22,587 bases of DNA from a virus, in IMG/VR virus record IMGVR_UViG_3300021960_005844, positions 1 through 22,587 of that record. The stretch is one strand, 5' to 3'. The translations under genes and the position numbers were made by a program. The notes beneath the pieces were generated by a model. It was not told where the DNA came from. It did no database searches and was given only the letters and a program-made list of their open reading frames with translations. Of this stretch, positions 6,279 to 13,826 are shown piece by piece. Numbering within the stretch: the stretch's first letter is position 1; each line of letters starts with the position of its first letter.

Positions 6279-6949
6279 TTCAAATTCACTTTTACTGTTT
6301 TATGATAAAGATTAAACCAATCTATGGTATAATCACAACCTTTGTAATCTTCAAAATAAGGTCCACCTTTTGTATAGTGAACACATTTTACGTTATCTTT
6401 ATATTCATATTCTCCTACTAACCAATTCCATTCTAAAGGTATTTCTCCTATTAGATGTTCACCCTCTAACCATTTAAATTGATGTAGTTCTAATCCTGTT
6501 GCTTTGTTTACATAATCAGGTGTAAGTTGTGTACACTTTTTACAATTCAGTAACATAAAACTAGACCAGTTTTTCTTTTCATATTTTGTTTGTACTTGAT
6601 TTAAAAACTTTGTTTCACCTTTAGGTGTATAATCGTGTTTACATACTTGAACGGCATATCTATCATCTCGTAATCTCCATAGTTCGGCTATATCTGCCTT
6701 CATTAACATATCACAATCCATAAACAAGGCCCAGCCTTGATAGTTCATTAAATGTGGTATGATAAATCTACTAAATGAAAACTCCGTAGATGATAGATTA
6801 TTGCGTTCTCTCACAAAATCGTCTTTGATTGTATTTAAAGCAATAGGTGTTATACTTACAGGTTTTGTACTATTCTGTAATATACTTTCTGATAACACGT
6901 GATATGCTATCTTCTCTTTATTATCGTATCCTATAAAAACGTTTATCAT
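6275..6949 (-). CDS. GT8-like glycosyltransferase, 224 aa
   Basis: The N-terminus MINVFIGYDNKEKIAYHVL and the DxD motif in ALFMDCDMLM (D78, D80) are typical of GT-A-fold transferases related to GT8/LPS glycosyltransferases. FSFSRFIIPHLM lies just before the DxD, and the C-terminal HYTKGGPYFEDYKGCDY contains the His-Gly-Gly region commonly near the donor phosphate. Cytoplasmic, full length for short members of the group. The ATG overlaps the stop of the NUMOD3-like ORF (ATGA) and has a poor ribosome binding site, so translation is probably coupled to that ORF, whose own late promoter would then also drive this gene. Confidence 0.8.
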   Translation of the reverse strand: MINVFIGYDNKEKIAYHVLSESILQNSTKPVSITPIALNTIKDDFVRERNNLSSTEFSFSRFIIPHLMNYQGWALFMDCDMLMKADIAELWRLRDDRYAVQVCKHDYTPKGETKFLNQVQTKYEKKNWSSFMLLNCKKCTQLTPDYVNKATGLELHQFKWLEGEHLIGEIPLEWNWLVGEYEYKDNVKCVHYTKGGPYFEDYKGCDYTIDWFNLYHKTVKVNLK

Positions 6950-7299
6950 AATTTTGCCTTTCTTTCAGACCACCATAATTTCATTCGTTGTTTGTGTTTA
7001 TTTAATCTTTCTTCATCAAATTTAGGAGAAACTCTACTTTTTGGATAATTATTTTTATATCCTGTCATACCTTTATTCCAACAATAACCTATTTTTTTAC
7101 CTTTATTCCAAGGCTCAACACCATACATATGATTATTTTCACCTTTATATAATTCAGCATATGATAAGGGAATAGTATTAACTTTCGTAAAATATTTTGA
7201 GATTTGTTTGTCTGTTAAACTATTTTTAATACCAAAGACATTGTTAAGTCCTTCTACAAACTTTCGTCTTTTATTTGATCTATAAATATTTTTAGACAT
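6946..7299 (-). CDS. NUMOD3-like orphan, homing-endonuclease-derived, 117 aa
   Basis: The start at 7299 is set by a near-perfect TAAGGAGGT ribosome binding site 4 nt upstream; the open frame continues beyond it but has no such support. The basic N-terminus (MSKNIYRSNKRRKFVEGLNN) is followed by GENNHMYG (53-60) and a doubled tryptophan motif, PWNKGKK (63-69) and CWNKGM (73-78). The GENNxMYG/PWNKGKK signature is typical of NUMOD3 DNA-binding modules of phage GIY-YIG and HNH homing endonucleases. No GIY-YIG or HNH catalytic residues are visible, so it is either a remnant or a free-standing DNA-binding protein. It interrupts the glycan island, and its stop overlaps the next glycosyltransferase. 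Confidence 0.65.
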   Translation of the reverse strand: MSKNIYRSNKRRKFVEGLNNVFGIKNSLTDKQISKYFTKVNTIPLSYAELYKGENNHMYGVEPWNKGKKIGYCWNKGMTGYKNNYPKSRVSPKFDEERLNKHKQRMKLWWSERKAKL

Positions 7300-7303
7300 A
7301 GTG

Positions 7304-7312
7304 ACCTCCTTA
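7304..7312 (-). promoter_or_regulatory. Strong ribosome binding site (TAAGGAGGT)
   Basis: The minus strand reads TAAGGAGGT, then CACT, then ATG at 7299. It is the closest match to the anti-Shine-Dalgarno sequence in the window and fixes the start of the NUMOD3-like ORF. Most neighbours have much weaker sites. Confidence 0.85.
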
Positions 7313-7332
7313 CAGGTTGTTATGTTTAGGGG

Positions 7333-7352
7333 GTGATGGTTACCGCCATCAC
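7333..7352 (-). other. 5'-leader stem-loop upstream of the NUMOD3-like ORF
   Basis: A perfect 7-bp inverted repeat (GTGATGG / CCATCAC) with a 6-nt loop lies between a late-promoter box and the strong ribosome binding site. With transcription starting near 7359, the hairpin would sit about 7 nt from the mRNA 5' end, a position suited to protecting the message or affecting translation. It is followed by CCCCCT rather than a U-tract, so it is not a typical intrinsic terminator. Confidence 0.6.
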
Positions 7353-7364
7353 TTCCGATATTAA

Positions 7365-7372
7365 TATTTATA
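7365..7372 (-). promoter_or_regulatory. T4-type late promoter box TATAAATA
   Basis: An exact TATAAATA on the minus strand starts at the base right after the cupin stop codon, in a 73-bp gap. In T4-like phages this octamer is the whole late promoter, read by host polymerase with the gp55 sigma factor. Start is expected about 6 nt downstream, near 7359, giving a leader of about 60 nt that contains the stem-loop and strong ribosome binding site. Confidence 0.65.
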
Positions 7373-7738
7373 TTATTTAACATCTTCATTAACTCTATGA
7401 CCAACAGTTTCTCTTTCAATATCCTCGTGTGAAAACTCAGCCCAATACAATTCAAACGCTACACCATCCTCTATACCTATAAATTGATGATATAGGCCAG
7501 GTTTAATTCTAGTAAAGTCGCCTGCCTTTAATGTTGTTTCATCAATCAGTCCTTCTTGTTTACCTTGTTGCCAAGTTCGAACCATCATCTTACCTGACTC
7601 TACATAAAACCCATTCCACTTAAACTTATGTTTATGTTTAGAACAAGCAACATTCTTTTTAAATTCTATTCTATGAAATTCTAATACACCGTTTGCGTGG
7701 ATCAATTCTGTTTGACCCCATATTTTACCTGCTTTCAT
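7373..7738 (-). CDS. Single-domain cupin (sugar-phosphate isomerase-like), 121 aa
   Basis: A compact beta-barrel cupin. Motif 1 is SKHKHKFKWNGFYVESGK, with H35, H37 and E47 as likely metal ligands; motif 2 contains PGLYHQFIGIEDG with H84. The layout is closest in style to the cupin_2/type II mannose-6-phosphate isomerase domain. A role in sugar metabolism is inferred from neighbours: it sits downstream of GDP-mannose dehydratase and a glycosyltransferase. Good AAGGAG before the ATG, 1 nt from the upstream stop. It could also bind a nucleotide sugar without catalysis. Full length for a stand-alone cupin. Confidence 0.7.
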   Translation of the reverse strand: MKAGKIWGQTELIHANGVLEFHRIEFKKNVACSKHKHKFKWNGFYVESGKMMVRTWQQGKQEGLIDETTLKAGDFTRIKPGLYHQFIGIEDGVAFELYWAEFSHEDIERETVGHRVNEDVK

Positions 7739-7739
7739 A

Positions 7740-8465
7740 TCAACTCCTTCTATTTAACCATTCTGGACTATTCTTTTGTTCTTTTCTTCCACCTTTTCTA
7801 TGATCTATGTATGGGTGAATTAAACTATCTCTTGCCATTATATGTCCACTCACTCCATCTCCTCTAGGTATTTCTTTATACTCATTAACATTCTCTTTAA
7901 AATGTTTTCTTGTAGCGTCTAAAGTATGACAATCTGTATAGGCCTTTAAATTATAAACTTTATCTGTTACATATAAGTCTGTATAATGTTTAAAAAAATC
8001 ATTTGCATATGATTTGGTATTATCAAATGCTAAAAATCCTGTTTCTGTATATTGTTTAGGCCTATCATAAAACGCTAGAAATTTATCAGGTGGTAAAAAA
8101 TCATTGTACCATTGTTCTGGTATTTCTTTCATAAACACACTATCACTATCAATATAAAATATACGATCAGCATATTTTCTACTTGCATTTTGAGCAAATA
8201 CTTTATAACAAAATCTTACTGCGTCATATGAAAACTTTTCTTTTGGTTTGTGTTTATTTCTTTCTACAAATTTTTTACATTCTGGTTCTTCTTTAAATAA
8301 TGAAACATAAGTAACATTCCCTATTGAAGAATAGTTTTGTAGATCATCTTCAACATAAATGTATAAAGGTATCTTTTGATTTGTTTTGCTATATGACTTA
8401 ACAAGTTGATGAGCATACTCGTCATATAATCTTTTATTAAATGTGGTTACAAAAATATCTTTCAT
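7740..8465 (-). CDS. GT-A-type glycosyltransferase, 241 aa
   Basis: Starts MKDIFVTTFNKRLYDEYAHQ and has a DxD-type motif in RIFYIDSDSVF (D106, D108), placing it among nucleotide-sugar transferases of the GT-A fold. Before this lies SYDAVRFCYKVFAQ, matching the helix that normally precedes the DxD strand. The C-terminus has IDHRKGGRKEQKNSPEW, a basic Gly-Gly segment likely to contact the donor pyrophosphate. Cytoplasmic. The ATG overlaps the gmd stop (ATGA), so it is co-translated with the nucleotide-sugar enzymes and may use the sugar they make. Exact GT family not assigned. Confidence 0.75.
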   Translation of the reverse strand: MKDIFVTTFNKRLYDEYAHQLVKSYSKTNQKIPLYIYVEDDLQNYSSIGNVTYVSLFKEEPECKKFVERNKHKPKEKFSYDAVRFCYKVFAQNASRKYADRIFYIDSDSVFMKEIPEQWYNDFLPPDKFLAFYDRPKQYTETGFLAFDNTKSYANDFFKHYTDLYVTDKVYNLKAYTDCHTLDATRKHFKENVNEYKEIPRGDGVSGHIMARDSLIHPYIDHRKGGRKEQKNSPEWLNRRS

Positions 8466-9463
8466 TGATAATATCTTCTTAAATCAGCCTCTACCATATC
8501 AATCATTAAAGATTGTACTGTATGTTTAGGTTTCCAATCTAATATATTTCTTGCTTTAGTAGCGTCACCTTGTAATATATCTACTTCGGCAGGTCTAAAA
8601 TGTTTCTTATCCGTAGTGCAAATTAATATATCTGTATCTTGTTCAAAACATTCATCTTCTTTCCAATAATATTTTATATTTAAATAATCTAAAGTCATTT
8701 CTAAAAACTCTTTTACAGTATGAATAACACCAGTTGCTAAAACAAAGTCATCTGCGTGTGTATGATTCATTATCTTGTACATACCTTCAACAAAGTCCTC
8801 AGCGTGTCCCCAATCTCTTTTTGCATATAGATTGCCTAATATAATAGGTCTTTGTTCTTTTTTCCATAATGCAATACCTTTAGAAATCTTACGAGTTACA
8901 AAATCTTCTCCTCTCATAGGACTTTCGTGGTTAAATAATATACCTGTACTTGCAAACATTTTATACGACTCTCTATAATTGATTGTAATATGATGACCAT
9001 ATAACTTTGCAACACCATAAGGACTTCTAGGCCAGAATTTAGTTGTTTCTTTTTGAGGTGTTTCGTGTACTTTACCATAAAGTTCACTTGTACTTGCCTG
9101 ATAAAATTTTATTTGAGGATTGATCTGTCTAATACTTTCTACTATTCTTAATACGCCCATAGCGTCTATTAATGTAGCAAGTTCAGGTTGTTCAAACGAT
9201 AAACCTACAAACGATTGAGCGGCTAGATTGTACACTACATCTGGTTTTGTTTTTTCTATAGCTCTTCGTATGTTTGCTTGATCTATAACATCTAGTTCAA
9301 CAAATTCTATATCATCTGTAATACCCATTTCATCAAGTCGCCAATATTTGTTTGTTGTACTTCTTCTTTCACCACCAAAGACTTTATAACCTTTAGATAA
9401 TAAAAGTTTAGCAAGATAACTGCCATCTTGGCCAGTAACACCTGTAATTAATGCTCTATTCAT
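8462..9463 (-). CDS. gmd: GDP-mannose 4,6-dehydratase
   Basis: Converts GDP-D-mannose to GDP-4-keto-6-deoxy-D-mannose, the branch point to fucose, rhamnose, perosamine and colitose. An extended SDR: NADP-binding TGVTGQDG (7-14), the catalytic Thr and Glu in ASTSELYG (T125, E127), and YxxxK in SPYGVAK (Y149, K153). The family-diagnostic LFNHESPMRGEDFVTRKIS follows (canonical members have SPRRGETFVTRK), then KRDWGHAEDFVEGM. The length of 333 aa is normal. AAAGGAGAT precedes the ATG, which overlaps the stop of the DegT-fold gene. No mannose-1-phosphate guanylyltransferase is visible, so host GDP-mannose is presumably used. Confidence 0.95.
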   Translation of the reverse strand: MNRALITGVTGQDGSYLAKLLLSKGYKVFGGERRSTTNKYWRLDEMGITDDIEFVELDVIDQANIRRAIEKTKPDVVYNLAAQSFVGLSFEQPELATLIDAMGVLRIVESIRQINPQIKFYQASTSELYGKVHETPQKETTKFWPRSPYGVAKLYGHHITINYRESYKMFASTGILFNHESPMRGEDFVTRKISKGIALWKKEQRPIILGNLYAKRDWGHAEDFVEGMYKIMNHTHADDFVLATGVIHTVKEFLEMTLDYLNIKYYWKEDECFEQDTDILICTTDKKHFRPAEVDILQGDATKARNILDWKPKHTVQSLMIDMVEADLRRYYQ

Positions 9464-10617
9464 CTTATCTCCTTTATAATATTATAGACTTCATCAATGT
9501 TATCTTTTAAATCTCTAACATCATTACCTATAAACAAACCATTATCGTGTATATAGTTTGCAACATCATAATCATTGTTATCAATATAATCTAGGTATTT
9601 AATAACAGGATTCTTCATAAAGTTTCCTGCAACAATTGGTCTACTTTCTATTTCGTTTTCTTTAAATTTTTGTACAATTAAATCTCGTTTGCCTTTTAGA
9701 TGATCTTCAAATACTAATGAAAACCCAAACCAACTTGATCGACCTACTTCTTTTTGTGTAATCACACCAGGCATTTGTTCAAACTTTTGTTCAAAGTATT
9801 CTGCATTTCTAACTCGTTGTTCTCTCATATTAGGCCACTTTTCAAGTTGCACACTACCTATTGCACCACTCATTTCTAAAGGTCGTACACTATAACCTGG
9901 AGTAACAAACGTAAAACTATCTTTAAATGAATCACCTGTCTTTTCATAGATAGAATTATTATCAGGTAAATCTCTACACCAACCGTGAGCTCTTAATGAT
10001 CTTAAAAAATCTGCGTCTGCACCATTTTGACAAGCAATCATTCCACCTTCCATTGTTTGTAAATGATGACTAAAGAAAAAGGAGAAACTGCCTAAATGAC
10101 CTGCCGTACCTGTGTACACGCCTGTATCGGTTACTGCACCTAAACTTTCACAGTTATCCTCTATTAATAATAGATTATGTTTTTCTGCAATCTCATTTAA
10201 ACGTTCATAGTTACAAGAATTGCCTAGTAGATTAACTGCAAAGATAGCACAAGTATCTTTTGTTATTGCGTTCTCTATCTTATTTGGATCTATGTTTAAC
10301 GTTTCTTTGTCAATATCTACAAAGTTTAATCTAAATCCATATTGATGTACAGGAAAGAAAGTTGTTGACCAACTAACTGCTGGTACAATAATATCTCCTT
10401 TTAGATTGTATTTGTATTTAAGTAATGCAAGTATTAAAAGATTAGCAGTAGAACCACTATTGACCATCACGGCGTCTTGGCATTTAAAGTAATCGCAAAA
10501 CTCTTTTTCAAATTGTTTTACTTTAGGCCCCATTGTATAACGGCCACTTTTAATAACTGATTGTATTGCGTCTAATTCTCTTTGATCCCAAGTATCACAG
10601 GCTAATGGATATTTCAT
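9460..10617 (-). CDS. DegT/StrS-fold enzyme, likely 4-keto-6-deoxysugar 3-dehydratase (ColD-like)
   Basis: A fold-type I PLP protein of the DegT/DnrJ/EryC1/StrS family: NSGSTANL (53-60) and IEDNCES (D154 for the pyridine nitrogen). The segment that normally holds the Schiff-base lysine reads FSFFFSHHLQTMEGG, so the aligned residue is H184, not Lys. His at this position is the mark of PMP-dependent 3-dehydratases such as ColD, which turns GDP-4-keto-6-deoxymannose into the 3,6-dideoxy product. The iron-sulfur cysteine cluster of the RfbH/E1 type is not apparent. Next to gmd, the substrate would be the gmd product. A true aminotransferase is unlikely without Lys. Preceded by a late-promoter box and AAGGAG. 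Confidence 0.8.
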   Translation of the reverse strand: MKYPLACDTWDQRELDAIQSVIKSGRYTMGPKVKQFEKEFCDYFKCQDAVMVNSGSTANLLILALLKYKYNLKGDIIVPAVSWSTTFFPVHQYGFRLNFVDIDKETLNIDPNKIENAITKDTCAIFAVNLLGNSCNYERLNEIAEKHNLLLIEDNCESLGAVTDTGVYTGTAGHLGSFSFFFSHHLQTMEGGMIACQNGADADFLRSLRAHGWCRDLPDNNSIYEKTGDSFKDSFTFVTPGYSVRPLEMSGAIGSVQLEKWPNMREQRVRNAEYFEQKFEQMPGVITQKEVGRSSWFGFSLVFEDHLKGKRDLIVQKFKENEIESRPIVAGNFMKNPVIKYLDYIDNNDYDVANYIHDNGLFIGNDVRDLKDNIDEVYNIIKEIR

Positions 10618-10637
10618 AATATTCTCCTTATTAAATT

Positions 10638-10645
10638 TATTTATA
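10638..10645 (-). promoter_or_regulatory. T4-type late promoter box TATAAATA
   Basis: An exact TATAAATA on the minus strand overlaps the TAA stop codon of the asparagine synthetase gene. The DegT-fold gene starts at 10617, 20 nt downstream, with AAGGAG between. Start near 10632 would leave a leader of about 15 nt, as is common for T4 late promoters. It would drive the dehydratase, gmd, glycosyltransferase and cupin genes. Confidence 0.65.
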
Positions 10646-12455
10646 TAGTCATATTAAATACTTTTTTCCATACTGCAAAATTTAGTATAGTAAATAATTC
10701 TTTTTGTTTTCTCATACCTGGAGGAAATTTAGATCCTACAGGTGGTGTAAAGTTTCTATTGTTACAATATATGTTTTCAACTTTATCATTATTAAATTCA
10801 AAAATATCTTGTACTTCTTTATCTTTTAATGTTTCTATTATATATTGTCTTAATAAACTATTATCTTTACCTGGATGATCTGCCGTACCTATTATTATTT
10901 CATCTGTTGGAAATCTCCATCCTGTTTTCTTTTTATCAGTAATATACTTAGGCAATTTGTTTGTATAAGCAGTTTTAAAAAAGAATTTAGGAGCAAATCC
11001 TCCTCCTAATTCTTTACTAGCTCCACACTTTATACGACCAGGTATACTTCTTATAAAATCTCTAAAAACTTTTAACATAAATGGAAATCTTCCTTCCATA
11101 CTAAAGTTCATACCTAATTTATCGTTACGAATAAAAAAATCATCACACAAGGTATTTAAACATTCTATATACATCATATCATTAATATTATCTCCCTGTA
11201 AACCTCCTGTAGGCAACCAAGAGTTTAAATAATCCATTTGTTCTTTAAGTGTTATTTCTAATTCTGGGTTTTTTAAATTATCATTATTCATACCCAAAGA
11301 ATTTAATTTAGTTTCCCATTTACCCATACCGTGATGTTTATATCCAGTTAATACTTCATCTCCTCCATCACCACTTAATGTAACAACAATACCGTGTTCT
11401 GATAAAAATTTATTTGTATTATAGTATGTTGTAAAACTTTTACCTTGTCTAGGTTCTTCTAACGCATAAAAAGTATTGTTTATTGAATCAACATAAGATT
11501 GTTCATTTTGAAATAGTTGATGATTTGAAACTTTTAAATCTGCACAATATCTTTTTGCAACATTACTATCTTCATTTAATTTACTATCAGGTAAAGATAC
11601 ATCAAAAAAAGATGTAAATGTATTAGGATTATTTTGTAATTGATTCATCTCATATAAAATAGACGTACTATCTAAGCCGCCACTTAAAAATAAACCTATA
11701 TTTCTTCTACCCATTAAAGTCATTTTAACAGCTTGATGTAATCTTTCAGTACATTCTTTTAATAACTCATCATATTTTGACGCTGTTATATTAAATAATA
11801 AAGGTATAGTATTTAAATTATTTAAGTTAAATGAAGTTTCTGAATTAGTAATAACATTAATAGTTTTAACTTCACCAGGAACTATTTTTTTAATGCCTTC
11901 AAACAAAGTCAAATAACCTGAATTGTATCCTTGTTTATAATAATGTTTTAACGCTTGTTTACAAATCTTTCTTTTAAATCCTATCTCTAATAAACTTTTA
12001 ATCTCGGAAGAAAAACATAGCTTATTATCTTTGTAACCATAATAGATAGGTTTTATACCATTACTATCTCTTGCTAGTATTAATTGTTTTGTTGTTTTAT
12101 TATAACAGGCAAACGCAAACATACCATCAAGTTTGTTTATAAAATCTATACCTTGTAATTTTAATCCTACTGCTAATACTTCGGTGTCTGTATTTGTTTG
12201 AAACTGATAATTTAAATCGTTTTGTAACTCTTTATAGTTATAGATTTCACCATTATAAACTAAAATTAAATCTTCATATAACCAAGGTTGTTGTGAGTTG
12301 ATTTCTGTATCTACAATAGATAAAAGATTATGGCCTAAAGTGATGTGTTCATCTGACCAAGAACCATTACCATCAGGCCCTCTATGATGAGCCTTAACTA
12401 TCATCTTGTTTATATCTTCTTTGTTATTATATAATAGACCGTGAATTGCACACAT
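10641..12455 (-). CDS. asnB: Glutamine-hydrolysing asparagine synthetase / amidotransferase
   Basis: The ATG at 12455 is chosen because it places Cys at position 2 (MCAIHGLL), the N-terminal nucleophile of class II glutamine amidotransferases after Met removal; an upstream GTG would add six residues and block this. Glutaminase motifs HHRGPDG (23-29) and LVYNGEIYNY (65-74) follow, then the synthetase domain with ATP-pyrophosphatase SGGLDS (258-263) and a later LSGDGGDEVLTGY. The length of 604 aa is normal. Known reaction: Asp + Gln + ATP to Asn. In polysaccharide loci similar proteins may amidate sugar acids, and the glycan setting here makes that a real alternative. Overlaps the FkbM gene by 29 nt. 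Confidence 0.85.
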   Translation of the reverse strand: MCAIHGLLYNNKEDINKMIVKAHHRGPDGNGSWSDEHITLGHNLLSIVDTEINSQQPWLYEDLILVYNGEIYNYKELQNDLNYQFQTNTDTEVLAVGLKLQGIDFINKLDGMFAFACYNKTTKQLILARDSNGIKPIYYGYKDNKLCFSSEIKSLLEIGFKRKICKQALKHYYKQGYNSGYLTLFEGIKKIVPGEVKTINVITNSETSFNLNNLNTIPLLFNITASKYDELLKECTERLHQAVKMTLMGRRNIGLFLSGGLDSTSILYEMNQLQNNPNTFTSFFDVSLPDSKLNEDSNVAKRYCADLKVSNHQLFQNEQSYVDSINNTFYALEEPRQGKSFTTYYNTNKFLSEHGIVVTLSGDGGDEVLTGYKHHGMGKWETKLNSLGMNNDNLKNPELEITLKEQMDYLNSWLPTGGLQGDNINDMMYIECLNTLCDDFFIRNDKLGMNFSMEGRFPFMLKVFRDFIRSIPGRIKCGASKELGGGFAPKFFFKTAYTNKLPKYITDKKKTGWRFPTDEIIIGTADHPGKDNSLLRQYIIETLKDKEVQDIFEFNNDKVENIYCNNRNFTPPVGSKFPPGMRKQKELFTILNFAVWKKVFNMTI

Positions 12456-13143
12456 AATTAGTTTCCGTTTCACTTAACTTATAAGTCATATTTTCATCAA
12501 CTATAAAGTTTAAATCTTTTATTGTTTTTAAAACATTAACATCTGTAAGTTCAATCAATACTGATTTACACTTTTTAATTGTTTCAACTGCACCTTGTAA
12601 TACTTTAAGTTCTATACCATCTACATCTATTTTAATATAATCAGGTTGAGGTATAACTTTTGTTTCAATTAAATGATCTAATGTAAATCCAACACATCCT
12701 TGTTTTAATTGATTTGGTTTATCTATGGCATAGTCATTATGAGATTGACCAGGTACCATTGACATTAAAGATAGATACTCAATACTATTAACATTACTTA
12801 ATGCAAAACCATATCCTTGTATTCGATTTTGTAGATTGTTTAAATAAATATTTGTATATAATTCTGCAAAGTTTAATGCTTGAGGTTCAAACGCATAAAC
12901 ATTATGACCTTTTTGACCTGCATATAAAGAATACACTCCTATATTTGCACCTATATCTACAAAGTTACTATTTGATTTAAATGAATTGATCCATTCTAAT
13001 GTTTTAGGTTCTTTTGTATAAAAAGATTTAATACGTTTAGAAATAACTCGGCCTACATTATGAAATTTAAGACCATTAACTTCTTCATAATCTATTTGAT
13101 AATCTATTTTATCACCTGTTGCATTATAAATTGTTTGTTTCAT
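12427..13143 (-). CDS. FkbM-family methyltransferase, 238 aa
   Basis: A SAM-dependent O-methyltransferase of the FkbM family, often found in polysaccharide loci where members methylate sugar hydroxyls. Motif I is NFVDIGANIGVYSLYA (around 60-75), with E86 in AFEP binding the SAM ribose. The second diagnostic segment is DYIKIDVDGIELKVLQGA (168-185), which matches the family pattern KIDVEGxExxVLxG. Full length and cytoplasmic. Its ATG overlaps the stop of the 2OG-oxygenase gene (ATGA), linking it to the other modification enzymes. Target sugar or peptide unknown. Confidence 0.9.
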   Translation of the reverse strand: MKQTIYNATGDKIDYQIDYEEVNGLKFHNVGRVISKRIKSFYTKEPKTLEWINSFKSNSNFVDIGANIGVYSLYAGQKGHNVYAFEPQALNFAELYTNIYLNNLQNRIQGYGFALSNVNSIEYLSLMSMVPGQSHNDYAIDKPNQLKQGCVGFTLDHLIETKVIPQPDYIKIDVDGIELKVLQGAVETIKKCKSVLIELTDVNVLKTIKDLNFIVDENMTYKLSETETNYVCNSRSII

Positions 13144-13826
13144 TTTTTTAATATCACTACATTAAATAATTGTCTGTGTAAATCATTCTCGTTCTTAACT
13201 TGTGTTACACCGTGCCATCCATCTGGTGTGTTTTTAAATAATAAAGAATAATTACCTACAACAGGATAAGATAATGACTCTTTAAAATTATGAGATTCAG
13301 GATTCATATCTTTGATAAGTTTCTGTTTATAAAAAATTGTTTTACCACCAAAATCTTCTTGCCATCCTTCAGGCATAAAGTAAAACAAATGTGATCCATA
13401 TTTACCAATACTATCTACGTGAGGTGAAACATCTAAACCACTTTGTGTTCTATGAAAATCAAAACGTATATTATATTCTTTTATTTGTAAAGTTTCTTTT
13501 ATCCATCTTTGATATTCTCCTAATGGATCTAATATAGATGTACAAAGTTCTTGCCATAATTCAGGAAGTTGATTTAACTCTACTTTATAACTTTTAAAAT
13601 ACGGACTTTGTTTATTGTTATAAACACACATAAACCTTCTACAATGTGGCCTTTGATTTAATTTTCTTGTTTCAGGAAATTCATTTTTAAAAAGAACATC
13701 ATCTGGAAAACTATCTAATAATTCATAAAAAATATTATCATTTAAAAACCCAAATATATGCTCGTGAGGAGCATAATCTTTTTTATTATAAAATTCTTTT
13801 AATTCTTTTGTATTAAATCTTATCAT
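13140..13826 (-). CDS. 2-oxoglutarate/Fe(II)-dependent oxygenase, 228 aa
   Basis: The facial triad is visible: HxD in VSPHVDSIGKYG (H136, D138) and the distal His in TPDGWHGVTQV (H205), followed by R218 in DLHRQLFNVVI, which fits the Arg that holds 2-oxoglutarate. GNYSLLFKNTP before the distal His forms the usual strand. The N-terminal 120 residues are not recognised. Such enzymes hydroxylate amino acids, sugars or nucleobases. Placement between two methyltransferases in a glycan locus suggests a small molecule or sugar substrate, but a virion or tail-fibre protein target is also possible. Overlaps the upstream methyltransferase by 14 nt. Confidence 0.85.
   Translation of the reverse strand: MIRFNTKELKEFYNKKDYAPHEHIFGFLNDNIFYELLDSFPDDVLFKNEFPETRKLNQRPHCRRFMCVYNNKQSPYFKSYKVELNQLPELWQELCTSILDPLGEYQRWIKETLQIKEYNIRFDFHRTQSGLDVSPHVDSIGKYGSHLFYFMPEGWQEDFGGKTIFYKQKLIKDMNPESHNFKESLSYPVVGNYSLLFKNTPDGWHGVTQVKNENDLHRQLFNVVILKK

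Noticed and set aside
7333-7352. Stem-loop considered as an intrinsic terminator for the cupin transcript
   Set aside because: It is followed by a C-run and not a U-tract, and it lies downstream of the new promoter box, so a leader hairpin is the better reading.
8775-8978. Plus-strand open frame inside gmd
   Set aside because: Antisense to a well-recognised enzyme; product has no family features and all other genes are on the minus strand.
9460-10617. Annotation as an ordinary sugar aminotransferase
   Set aside because: The catalytic lysine is replaced by His in the SFFFSHHL segment, which fits 3-dehydratases better than aminotransferases.
13060-13251. Plus-strand open frame with a hydrophobic start
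   Set aside because: Antisense to the FkbM and oxygenase genes; hydrophobicity comes from the complement of AT-rich Lys and Asn codons.
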